Below are positions 36,060 to 43,099 of a DNA stretch of 64,000 bases, in pieces. Each line of letters starts with the position of its first letter. The first letter of the stretch is position 1. Origin of the DNA: an uncultured Paracoccaceae bacterium (GTDB taxonomy: Bacteria > Pseudomonadota > Alphaproteobacteria > Rhodobacterales > Rhodobacteraceae); the NCBI GenBank assembly GCA_947487205.1, contig CANKVU010000006.1, positions 1-64,000 on the forward strand. Direction: 5' to 3'. The notes beneath the pieces were generated by a model. That model saw nothing but the letters and a program-made list of their open reading frames with translations. It did not search any database and was not told the origin of the DNA. The position numbers were made by a program, and so were the translations under genes.

Positions 36060-37190
36060 TCACCTCCAGACCCGCCCCCGCGCCTCCTGCGGCCGGTGCG
36101 CACCCATCTGTCCCATATCGGCCAGAAGGCCCGCGCGCAGGATGTGGATGGCATGGTCGACGCCCCGCGGGCCCAGCGCCGCCAGCCCGTGGTGAACGCC
36201 GCGGCCCAGCATCGCCATGTCCGCCCCCAGGGCGACGAGCCGCAGGACATCGGTTCCCGAGCGCACGCCCCCGTCGGCGATCAGCGGCATCTCCTCTCCC
36301 ACGGCGGCCCTGATCGCGGGCAGGACGGCGGCGGCGGGCGGCGCGGCCTCGAACTGGCGGCCGCCATGGTTCGACACCCACAGCGCGTCCGCGACCGGGG
36401 CGGCGCGGACCGCGTCCCCGGGGTCGAGGATGCCCTTGACCACCAGCGGCCCGTCCCACTCCGCGCGGCACGCGCGGAGATAGTCGATGTCCGGCGCGAC
36501 ACGCAGCGCGTATCCCGCGTGGGACGTGGTGCCGCCGGCCGCGGCGGGGGCATAGGGCTCCAAAGTCCGGAGCCTGGGAATGCCGGCCTGCAGCATCCGC
36601 AGGGACCACGCGGGCGCCATGGCCGCCTGCCACAGGATCCGCGGGGTCAGGCGCATCGGGTTCGTCAGCCGGGCGCGCCGCTGGCGCTCGCGCCGGGAGG
36701 GCGCGGCCAGATCGACGGTCACCACCAGCGTGTCGAAGCCGGCCCTGCGCGCCCGTGCAAGCAGGTCCCGCCGGACTTGCGGATCCCGCGGGGGATAAAG
36801 CTGGAACCAGCCGCGCCCCATCGTGGCGGGCCCCACCTCCTCGGGGGTCATCGCAGCGACCGTCGACAGGCAGTAGGGAATGCCGGCGCGTGCGGCGGTG
36901 GCGGCCATGATCCGTTCGGCCCCGGGCCGGACCAGCCCCGACATGCCCACCGGCGCGATCCCCACGGGCAGGGCCCAATCGTGCCCGAGGAGGCGGATCG
37001 CGGGGTCCGGTTCCGCCGGCGACAGGACCCGCGTCAGAAGGCGGACCCGGTCGAGGGCCGCGGTATTCGCGCGCGCCGCGGCCTCGTTGCCGGTTCCGCT
37101 GTCGAGGTATTCCCACACGAAGCGCGGCAGGCGCCGTCGCGCCGCGCGAGCGAGGTCCGACAGGGCGGGATAGCGGTCGTCGAGATCCAT
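36060..37190 (-). CDS. FMN-dependent alpha-hydroxy acid oxidase/dehydrogenase
   Basis: A 376-residue member of the lactate/glycolate/mandelate oxidase family. The catalytic region SNHGGRQ (with the active-site His) and the FMN-phosphate-binding segment IADGGVRSGTDVLR are present, as are the N-terminal FVWEYLDSGTGNE and PVGIAPVGMSGL. An L-lactate dehydrogenase (LldD-like) is the most common identity, but substrate residues cannot be judged confidently here. AGGAG is nine bases before the ATG at 37190. It lies 64 bases upstream of pyc on the same strand, so lactate oxidation to pyruvate followed by carboxylation would make a sensible pair. Confidence 0.8.
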   Translation of the reverse strand: MDLDDRYPALSDLARAARRRLPRFVWEYLDSGTGNEAAARANTAALDRVRLLTRVLSPAEPDPAIRLLGHDWALPVGIAPVGMSGLVRPGAERIMAATAARAGIPYCLSTVAAMTPEEVGPATMGRGWFQLYPPRDPQVRRDLLARARRAGFDTLVVTVDLAAPSRRERQRRARLTNPMRLTPRILWQAAMAPAWSLRMLQAGIPRLRTLEPYAPAAAGGTTSHAGYALRVAPDIDYLRACRAEWDGPLVVKGILDPGDAVRAAPVADALWVSNHGGRQFEAAPPAAAVLPAIRAAVGEEMPLIADGGVRSGTDVLRLVALGADMAMLGRGVHHGLAALGPRGVDHAIHILRAGLLADMGQMGAHRPQEARGRVWR

Positions 37191-37372
37191 GCCCACTCCT
37201 AGCCGCCAGGGCCCCGCGGGGAAAGACGCAGCCGGGCTGCGACCGGCTATGACACGAACGGGCCGGGTGGGTCGGGGGTGCCAGGGCTCAAGCGGCGGAA
37301 CGTGGACGCTTCATGGAACAAATAGGGAACATTACGCTTCCGTTTCCACGCAAGAGACGTTAGCCTTCCAGC

Positions 37373-39763
37373 ATGGACGATTTTGACGAATCCGACGCGT
37401 TCGAAAGCGCGGTTCCCCTATCGCAGCGCGCCGCGGCAGCGCGGCCGGCGCCCTATCTCGACGACCTGAACCCCGCGCAGCGCGAGGCGGTGGAGGCGCT
37501 CGACGGGCCCGTGCTGATGCTCGCCGGGGCCGGGACCGGGAAGACCAAAGCCCTGACCGCGCGCATTGCGCACCTGATGGTGCAGGGCCGGGCCCGGTCG
37601 AACGAGATCCTGGCCGTGACCTTCACCAACAAGGCCGCACGGGAAATGAAGGGCCGGGTGGGGGCGCTCCTGGGCGAGACGGTGGAGGGGATGCCGTGGC
37701 TCGGCACGTTCCACGCGATCTGCGTCAAGCTGCTCCGCCGCCACGCGGAACTGGTCGGGCTGAAATCGAATTTCACCATCCTCGACACCGACGACCAGCA
37801 GCGGCTGATGAAGCAGCTGATCGTGGCCGAGAACATCGACGAGAAGCGCTGGACGCCCCGGCAGCTCGCCGGTCTGATCGACCACTGGAAGAACCGGGCC
37901 TGGACGCCCGACAAGGTGCCGGCAAGCGAGGCCTCCGCCTTCAACAATCGCGGCACGGAACTCTACGACTATTACCAGCAGCGCTTGAGGGCGCTGAACG
38001 CCGTCGATTTCGGCGACCTGCTGCTCCACATGCTGACGATCTTTCGCGACAATCCCGACGTGCTCGCCCGGTATCAGCGCTGGTTCCGCTATATCCTCGT
38101 GGACGAATACCAGGACACTAATGTCGCGCAATACATGTGGCTGCGCCTGCTGGCGCAGGAGCATCGCAACATCTGCTGCGTGGGGGACGACGACCAGTCG
38201 ATCTACGGCTGGCGCGGGGCCGAAGTCGGCAACATCCTGCGCTTCGAAAAGGACTTCCCCGGTGCCCGCATCGTGCGGCTGGAACAGAATTATCGGTCCA
38301 CCCCGCATATCCTGGCCGCCGCGGGGGGCGTGATCGACGCCAATCGGGGGCGGCTCGGCAAGACGCTCTGGACCGCCGAGCAGGAGGGCCACAAGGTCCG
38401 GCTCATCGGCCATTGGGACGGCGACGAGGAAGCTCGCTGGATCGGCGAGGAGATCGCGGCGATGGGTCCGGGCACCCGCGGCCTGCGTCCGGTCGGGCTC
38501 GACGGGATCGCGATCCTCGTTCGCGCCTCGCACCAGATGCGCGCCTTCGAGGACCGTTTTCTCACCATCGGCCTTCCCTACCGGGTGATTGGCGGCCCGC
38601 GCTTCTACGAGCGGATGGAGATCCGCGACGCGATGGCCTATTTCCGCCTCGCCACCAGCCCCGACGACGATCTCGCCTTCGAGCGGATCGTGAATACGCC
38701 GAAACGAGGCCTGGGCGACAAGGCGCAGCAGAAGATCCAGGTGACCGCGCGGGAGAATGGCGTCTCGCTCCTCGACGGGGCACGCATTCTGCTGAGCGAC
38801 GGTGGATTGGGGGGCAGGGGGGCTGCCGAGCTGCGGATGCTCGTCGATGCCGTCGCGCGATGGACGCATGCCGCCCGCGATCAGGAACAGCATCACGTCG
38901 ACCTGGCCGAGACGATCCTGGAGGAATCCGGCTACACGGCGATGTGGCAGGCCGACAAGACGCCCGAGGCTCCGGGGCGGCTCGAGAACCTGAAGGAACT
39001 GGTGAAGGCGCTCGACGGATTCGAGAACCTGCAGGGGTTGCTGGAACACGTCGCGCTGATCATGGACAACGAGACAGAGCAGGGCGGGCCGAAGGTATCG
39101 ATCATGACGCTGCACGCCGCCAAGGGACTGGAATTTCCCGCGGTGTTCCTGCCCGGCTGGGAGGACGGCCTATTTCCCAGCCAGCGGTCCATGGACGAAT
39201 CGGGGCTCAAGGGACTCGAAGAAGAGCGCCGGCTGGCCTATGTCGGCATCACTCGGGCCGAGGAGGTCGCGACGATCTCCTTCGCGGCGAACCGGCGGGT
39301 CTATGGTCAGTGGCAATCGGCGCTGCCATCGCGGTTCATCGACGAATTGCCGGCGGATCATGTGGACGTTCTGACACCCCCGGGATTGTACGGTGGCGGC
39401 TACGGCGCGGCGGGCATGGCCGCGAGCGCCTCGCCGCAGATCATGGCCGCGCAGGAATCCGACCTGCACGACCGGGCCGGTCGCGCTGATGTCTACAATT
39501 CGCCCGGATGGAAGCGGATGCAGTCCCGGTCCCGTGCCCGCCCCGTAAGCCAGCCACGCGAGACGAAGACCATGGTCGTGGACGCCGAAGCTGTGTCCGA
39601 CCATGCGACGGGCGACCGGGTTTTTCACCAGAAGTTCGGCTATGGCACGGTGGAAGGCATCGAGGGCGACAAGCTGGCGGTGGCGTTCGACAAGGCCGGG
39701 TCCAAGAAGGTGGTTGGCCGGTTCCTGATCGCCGCCGACGCGGCGGGTGACGTGCCGTTCTGA
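37373..39763 (+). CDS. uvrD: DNA helicase II (UvrD/PcrA)
   Basis: A 796-residue SF1A 3'-to-5' helicase acting in nucleotide excision and mismatch repair. Visible motifs are Walker A AGAGTGKTKALTARI (51-65), VDEYQDTN, GDDDQSIYGWRGA, LEQNYRS, MTLHAAKGLEF and RRLAYVGITRAEE. The C-terminus ends in a Tudor-like fold (GDRVFHQKFGYGTVEGI) that binds RNA polymerase in PcrA/UvrD. It converges on the small-RNA array, whose terminal hairpin lies 24 bases past the stop. Confidence 0.95.
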   Translation: MDDFDESDAFESAVPLSQRAAAARPAPYLDDLNPAQREAVEALDGPVLMLAGAGTGKTKALTARIAHLMVQGRARSNEILAVTFTNKAAREMKGRVGALLGETVEGMPWLGTFHAICVKLLRRHAELVGLKSNFTILDTDDQQRLMKQLIVAENIDEKRWTPRQLAGLIDHWKNRAWTPDKVPASEASAFNNRGTELYDYYQQRLRALNAVDFGDLLLHMLTIFRDNPDVLARYQRWFRYILVDEYQDTNVAQYMWLRLLAQEHRNICCVGDDDQSIYGWRGAEVGNILRFEKDFPGARIVRLEQNYRSTPHILAAAGGVIDANRGRLGKTLWTAEQEGHKVRLIGHWDGDEEARWIGEEIAAMGPGTRGLRPVGLDGIAILVRASHQMRAFEDRFLTIGLPYRVIGGPRFYERMEIRDAMAYFRLATSPDDDLAFERIVNTPKRGLGDKAQQKIQVTARENGVSLLDGARILLSDGGLGGRGAAELRMLVDAVARWTHAARDQEQHHVDLAETILEESGYTAMWQADKTPEAPGRLENLKELVKALDGFENLQGLLEHVALIMDNETEQGGPKVSIMTLHAAKGLEFPAVFLPGWEDGLFPSQRSMDESGLKGLEEERRLAYVGITRAEEVATISFAANRRVYGQWQSALPSRFIDELPADHVDVLTPPGLYGGGYGAAGMAASASPQIMAAQESDLHDRAGRADVYNSPGWKRMQSRSRARPVSQPRETKTMVVDAEAVSDHATGDRVFHQKFGYGTVEGIEGDKLAVAFDKAGSKKVVGRFLIAADAAGDVPF

Positions 39764-39786
39764 CATCGCGGAAGCGCGCACGAAAA

Positions 39787-39818
39787 CGGCGGCACCGGGG
39801 AGGAGGTCGGTGCCGCCG
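39787..39818 (-). terminator. terminator of the DUF1127-CcsR transcript
   Basis: CGGCGGCACCG and its complement form a stem followed on the minus strand by TTTTCG. Of the ten hairpins in the array, only this last one is followed by a T-run, which fits the end of the transcript. Confidence 0.7.
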
Positions 39819-39857
39819 CTCGATGACGGACGCCCCTAGGGAGGAGGAGGGACGCCC
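39787..39857 (-). ncRNA. CcsR-like small RNA, unit 5 (terminal)
   Basis: The last of five tandem two-hairpin units on the minus strand. Hairpin 39828-39857 pairs GGGCGUCC with GGGGCGUCC through two G-U wobbles around a loop containing CCUCCUCCUCCC. Hairpin 39787-39818 has a stem of about eleven pairs with ACCUCCUCCCC in the loop and is followed by UUUUCG, so it doubles as an intrinsic terminator for the whole transcript. Confidence 0.75.
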
Positions 39858-39874
39858 GATCCGGGAAATCTCGT

Positions 39875-39949
39875 GGCGGCGACGCCCGGGAGGAGGATAG
39901 GCGCCGCCGCCGCTTCACGTACGCCCCAGGGAGGAGGAGGGGGCGCCCG
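39875..39949 (-). ncRNA. CcsR-like small RNA, unit 4
   Basis: Two hairpins, 39920-39949 (GCGCCCC with GGGGCGU) and 39875-39910 (a twelve-pair stem with one G-U), each showing CCUCCUCC in the loop. The leading AGUUGCGGGC is shared with unit 3 and may mark the 5' end of the processed RNA. Confidence 0.75.
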
Positions 39950-39966
39950 CAACTCTGTCATTCTTT

Positions 39967-40035
39967 AGCGGCGGCACCGGGGAGGAGGTCGGCGCCGCCG
40001 CTGGACGAACCTTCCGGGGAGGAGGTCGGAAGGCC
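39967..40035 (-). ncRNA. CcsR-like small RNA, unit 3
   Basis: Hairpins 40008-40035 (GGCCUUCCG with CGGAAGGUU, two G-U pairs) and 39967-40002 (AGCGGCGGC with GCCGCCGCU), both with CCUCCUCCC loops. Compensatory change relative to the other units (CUUCC/GGAAG instead of CGCCC/GGGCG) supports selection on the stem. Confidence 0.75.
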
Positions 40036-40055
40036 CGCAACTGGGTAACTTTGTG

Positions 40056-40129
40056 ACGGCGACGCCCGGGAGGAGGTAGGCGCCGCCGCCATTTCACGCA
40101 CGCCCCAGGGAGGAGGAGGGGGCGCCCGT
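40056..40129 (-). ncRNA. CcsR-like small RNA, unit 2
   Basis: Hairpins 40099-40129 (GCGCCCC with GGGGCGU) and 40056-40090 (GGCGGCGGCGCC with GGGCGUCGCCGUC, including G-U pairs), with CCUCCUCC in both loops. It starts after AGUUACGGGC, a separator nearly identical to those of units 3 and 4. Confidence 0.75.
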
Positions 40130-40144
40130 AACTCTGTGTCTCGG

Positions 40145-40216
40145 TCGCGGTGGCACCGGGGAGGAGGTCGGTGCCACCGCGGGGATCAGAGCGTCCGAGG
40201 GAGGAGGGGACGCCCC
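40145..40216 (-). ncRNA. CcsR-like small RNA, unit 1
   Basis: The first unit, starting 12 bases after the stop of the DUF1127 gene. Hairpins are 40190-40216 (GGGCGUCC with GGACGCUC) and 40145-40181 (CGCGGUGGCACCG with CGGUGCCACCGCG), with CCUCCUCCC in the loops. The motif is an anti-Shine-Dalgarno-like sequence, as in the CcsR/cuckoo RNAs of alphaproteobacteria (established knowledge, from memory). Confidence 0.75.
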
Positions 40217-40227
40217 GAATTCTTGTT

Positions 40228-40440
40228 TCATTCGCCGTATGCGGCCTCGCGTGCGATCTCGTCGATGCCGCTGCGGCTCACGCCCAGATCCGCGAGTTCG
40301 CGGTTGGAAAGCGCGCTCAACTCCCGTACTGTCGTGCGGTACACCTTCCACGCCTCGTAGCGGGCCCGCAGGTCGCCGCGCAGCGGCGCCAGGCGGCCAA
40401 GGCCCTGGGCGGGGGCGTACATCGAACTCAGCAAAGTCAT
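40228..40440 (-). CDS. DUF1127 protein, CcaF1-like RNA-binding protein
   Basis: A 70-residue basic protein ending in the DUF1127 signature ELSALSNRELADLGVSR. In Rhodobacter sphaeroides the equivalent small protein (RSP_6037, CcaF1) is encoded directly upstream of four CCUCCUCCC-loop small RNAs and binds RNA (from memory). Here the same layout is seen with five units. GGAAGAG lies about eight bases before the ATG at 40440. A promoter-like sequence resembling the alphaproteobacterial heat-shock sigma type precedes it, so stress induction is likely. Confidence 0.85.
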   Translation of the reverse strand: MTLLSSMYAPAQGLGRLAPLRGDLRARYEAWKVYRTTVRELSALSNRELADLGVSRSGIDEIAREAAYGE

Positions 40441-40485
40441 CGCGTCTCTTCCGTCTGGCACCGTGTTTCGTCGGCGTTGGATTAG

Positions 40486-40512
40486 AAATAGCGGCTCGCT
40501 GCAGATGCACAA
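40486..40512 (-). promoter_or_regulatory. candidate RpoH-type promoter of the DUF1127-CcsR unit
   Basis: On the minus strand TTGTGC (40512-40507) and CTATTT (40491-40486) are 15 bases apart, close to the alphaproteobacterial RpoH pattern (CTTG, then C-y-TATnT). Upstream, at 40529-40543, a perfect TGCTGC-TAT-GCAGCA palindrome could bind a regulator. No transcript data are available here. Confidence 0.4.
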
Positions 40513-40592
40513 TCCTTCGCAGGCTCAATGCTGCTATGCAGCAAGTGCATATACCAAACTTTCACAATCGGGCATCGCTCCTGCCGCACTTG

Positions 40593-40717
40593 TGGGCGGG
40601 ATTGAGACGAGACCCCCTTGTTGTCCCCGGGTGGTCCCGGAATGGGTCCGCGTGGGATCCGCGGCGTCGGTGAGGGAGGTTTCGCGTTCGCGTGGGATTT
40701 CGTGGGCGATTCTGGAC
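40593..40717 (+). promoter_or_regulatory. phased TGGG repeats, probable MraZ boxes
   Basis: TGGG begins at 40643 and 40653, and again at 40693 and 40703, with TGGA at 40713 and a lone TGGG at 40593. All are in the same ten-base register. MraZ of Escherichia coli binds TGGGN repeats separated by five bases (established), exactly this pattern, usually to repress its own operon. mraZ starts at 41270, so these sites would lie far upstream. Confidence 0.55.
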
Positions 40718-40998
40718 CCGGCGGATCCGAGGGCGGATCCAGCCCACAAATTAAGGCATTTGTCGCCGTTCGCGGGGTCGCGCTGCAGGAAGTTGCCGGT
40801 TGCACCGCCAAGAGGCAGGAAAAAATGATCCTACATATACGCCAGGTGCCAGGCGGAACCACAGCATGTTGCGGCACTGTTAATGTTCTGGCAACGAAGT
40901 GTGGGATTCAGGTCATATCTAGGGCCGTCGAGCCGCCCCGATTAACAGATTTTTGCTTGCCGCCCACGATTTCCCATGGCATCCCTAATGTATCGAAG

Positions 40999-41217
40999 GG
41001 CAGCGGGCCAACGGGCGGAAGACCCGAAAAGGTCCATAATAAAAACAGAGGCTTAAGGTAACATACAGGCAAACTTTCCTCTGCTTCTTCGACACAAAGA
41101 TCCGCGGCCGAGGGCAATAACAATCCCCCCAGGTGGTCCAGGCCAGCGGACGAACCCGGAGACGGGCTGCAGACGGCGATCCGAACGGTGGCAGCAGTTC
41201 GGATCGCCGTTTCCGTT
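40999..41217 (+). ncRNA. UpsM-like leader RNA of the division cluster
   Basis: In Rhodobacter sphaeroides an abundant small RNA, UpsM, of about 200 bases arises from the mraZ 5' UTR by partial termination (from memory). Here a strong intrinsic terminator at 41173-41213 sits 57 bases before mraZ. A TAATGT box at 40986-40991 would start a transcript near 40999 and give a product of nearly the same length. The 5' end is an estimate; I see no good -35 box. The stretch 40718-40985 holds no gene. Confidence 0.5.
41173..41213 (+). terminator. intrinsic terminator in the mraZ leader
   Basis: A perfect 14-base stem (ACGGCGATCCGAAC / GTTCGGATCGCCGT) around a ten-base loop, followed by TTCCGTTTCT. It precedes mraZ on the same strand, so it must be leaky, or it separates a leader RNA from the operon. 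Confidence 0.8.
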
Positions 41218-41269
41218 TCTCTGAATCACCTGAATCTTAACGGGGCGAAGTGGTCAAGAGGGGTTTTCG

Positions 41270-41782
41270 GTGTTCGACGTTTTCATCGGACGACACGAAA
41301 ACAAGATCGACGCGAAGGGCCGCATGTCGATTCCCGCCGAATTCCGCAAGGTTCTCGACAAGGGCGATCCGGAACGCGACGTGGGAACCTATCCCCGCCT
41401 CCTGCTCGTCGTGGGCGACGAGCGCACCGATTACGTCGAGGGCATGACCGTGGAACGCGGCGCCAACCTGCGGCGCCAGATTCGTCGCATGGATGTCGCC
41501 GATCCCCGTCGCCTGGATCTCGAAGAGGTCCTGTACGAGCTTTCGGTGCAGATCTCGGTCGACGAGACCGGGCGCATCGTGGTGCCCCCGGCGGCGCGGG
41601 AGAAGCTCGGACTGGGCGACAAGGCGATGATCGTCGGTCGCGGCGAGACCTTTCAGGTCTGGGAGCCCGGCACCCGGTTGGCGAAGAAGACCCGTCCCGC
41701 CGCCGTTCCCGAGATCGGCTACGAGCCGACCAAGGATCCCATGTCCTATCTGGGCAGCGAAGAGGACTGGGATCGCCGCTGA
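41270..41782 (+). CDS. mraZ: transcriptional regulator MraZ
   Basis: A 170-residue double-AbrB-fold protein that forms a ring and binds TGGG repeats upstream of its own operon. It has the two characteristic half-domains, the first starting [21 protein letters not shown] and the second with [20 protein letters not shown]. Translation starts at a GTG, with GAGGGG eight bases before. Probable binding sites are seen around 40643-40717. It is the first gene of the division and cell-wall cluster; its stop overlaps the rsmH start as TGATG. Confidence 0.95.
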   Translation: MFDVFIGRHENKIDAKGRMSIPAEFRKVLDKGDPERDVGTYPRLLLVVGDERTDYVEGMTVERGANLRRQIRRMDVADPRRLDLEEVLYELSVQISVDETGRIVVPPAAREKLGLGDKAMIVGRGETFQVWEPGTRLAKKTRPAAVPEIGYEPTKDPMSYLGSEEDWDRR

Positions 41783-42756
41783 TGACGACACCGCACGTAC
41801 CTGTCCTTCTGGAACCGATCCTGCGCCACTGCGCGCCGATCCGCGGCACGTGGGTCGACGGCACGTTCGGGGCGGGGGGCTATGCGCGCGGATTGCTCGA
41901 CGCGGGCGCCGAGCAGGTGATCGGCATCGACCGCGATCCCCATGTCTTTGCCCTTGCGGCGGAGTGGGCGGTATCCCGCGAAGGCGTCCTTCGCCTGGTC
42001 CAGGGCACCTTTTCGGAGCTCGACACCCATGCCGGCGGACCGGTCGACGGCGTGGTGCTCGACCTTGGGGTGTCGTCCATGCAACTCGACCAGCCGGAGC
42101 GCGGCTTTTCCTTCATGCGCGACGGCCCGCTCGACATGCGGATGGGCGAGGGCGGCCAGAGCGCCGCGGACATCGTGGCCGAGGCGGACGAGGCGCGGCT
42201 CGCCGACATCCTGTTCCATTACGGCGAGGAGCGCGCCGCGCGCCGGATCGCCCGCGCCGTGGTCCGTGCCCGGGGGGAGGCGCCGATCCGCACCACCCAT
42301 CACTTCGCCCGCATCATCGAGGGCGTTCTGCCACGCCCGAAACCCGGTCAGAGCCACCCCGCGACCCGCAGCTTCCAGGCGCTCCGGATCGCCGTCAACG
42401 ACGAGTTCGGGCAGCTTGTCTCGGGCCTCGAGGCCGCCGAGCGGGCGCTGGCCCCCGGTGGTTGGCTCGCCGTCGTCAGCTTTCATTCGATGGAGGACCG
42501 CGTGGTGAAACGTTTCCTTCAGGGGCGGTCCGGCAAGACGAGGGGCGGCAATCGCTTCCAGCCGGCGGTTGAGGCCCCCGAACCGCGGTTCACGGACCTC
42601 TCCAAGGGGCTTGCCGCCGACGCGGCGGAACGCGACCGCAATCCGCGCGCCCGGTCCGCCAGGCTGCGGATCGCCCGGCGCACGGAGGCACCCGCGGGGG
42701 TGGCCGACCGTGCCGCGCTCGGCCTGCCCGCCATTGTCCAGCTGAAGGAGATCTGA
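41782..42756 (+). CDS. rsmH: 16S rRNA m4C1402 methyltransferase RsmH
   Basis: A 324-residue SAM-dependent methyltransferase (formerly MraW) that methylates cytidine 1402 of 16S rRNA. Motifs: N-terminal [11 protein letters not shown]-binding [26 protein letters not shown], and the C-terminal [12 protein letters not shown]. The ATG shares one base with the mraZ stop (TGATG), so it is translationally coupled. The length matches the family. Confidence 0.95.
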   Translation: MTTPHVPVLLEPILRHCAPIRGTWVDGTFGAGGYARGLLDAGAEQVIGIDRDPHVFALAAEWAVSREGVLRLVQGTFSELDTHAGGPVDGVVLDLGVSSMQLDQPERGFSFMRDGPLDMRMGEGGQSAADIVAEADEARLADILFHYGEERAARRIARAVVRARGEAPIRTTHHFARIIEGVLPRPKPGQSHPATRSFQALRIAVNDEFGQLVSGLEAAERALAPGGWLAVVSFHSMEDRVVKRFLQGRSGKTRGGNRFQPAVEAPEPRFTDLSKGLAADAAERDRNPRARSARLRIARRTEAPAGVADRAALGLPAIVQLKEI

Positions 42757-42757
42757 G

Positions 42758-43099
42758 ATGCGGACGCTCGCCTATCTCATGCCGGGGCTCGCCATCATCG
42801 CGCTGGCCTTCTGGGCGTATTCCGAGAATTACGAGACCCAGAAGTCGCTGCGACACGTGCGTGACCTGCAGCGCCAGATCGCCAGCGAGCACGAGACGCT
42901 GGCGATCCTCAAGGCGGAATGGGCGTATCTGAACCGCCCCGAACGGCTCCGCGAACTTGCCTTCATGAATTTCGACGCCCTCGAACTGCTCCCCCTCGCG
43001 CCGGAGCATTTCGCCGGGGCGAGCGAAATTCCCTATCCGCCGCCCAGGATCGGCCCGCTTTCCACCCCGATCCCGCTGATGAGCGAGGCCGGCCGATGA
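42758..43099 (+). CDS. ftsL: cell division protein FtsL
   Basis: A 113-residue bitopic divisome protein. One membrane helix near the N-terminus (AYLMPGLAIIALAFWAY) is followed by a periplasmic coiled coil (VRDLQRQIASEHETLAILKAEW) ending in the NRPERLRELA motif typical of FtsL. It would complex with FtsB and FtsQ to activate FtsW-FtsI. It starts one base after the rsmH stop, and its stop overlaps ftsI as ATGA. Confidence 0.85.
   Translation: MRTLAYLMPGLAIIALAFWAYSENYETQKSLRHVRDLQRQIASEHETLAILKAEWAYLNRPERLRELAFMNFDALELLPLAPEHFAGASEIPYPPPRIGPLSTPIPLMSEAGR

Noticed and set aside
39787-40216. CRISPR or REP-type repeat array
   Set aside because: Units are imperfect, there are no unique spacers of constant length, no cas genes are near, and the hairpins with anti-Shine-Dalgarno loops after a DUF1127 gene fit the CcsR RNA family far better.
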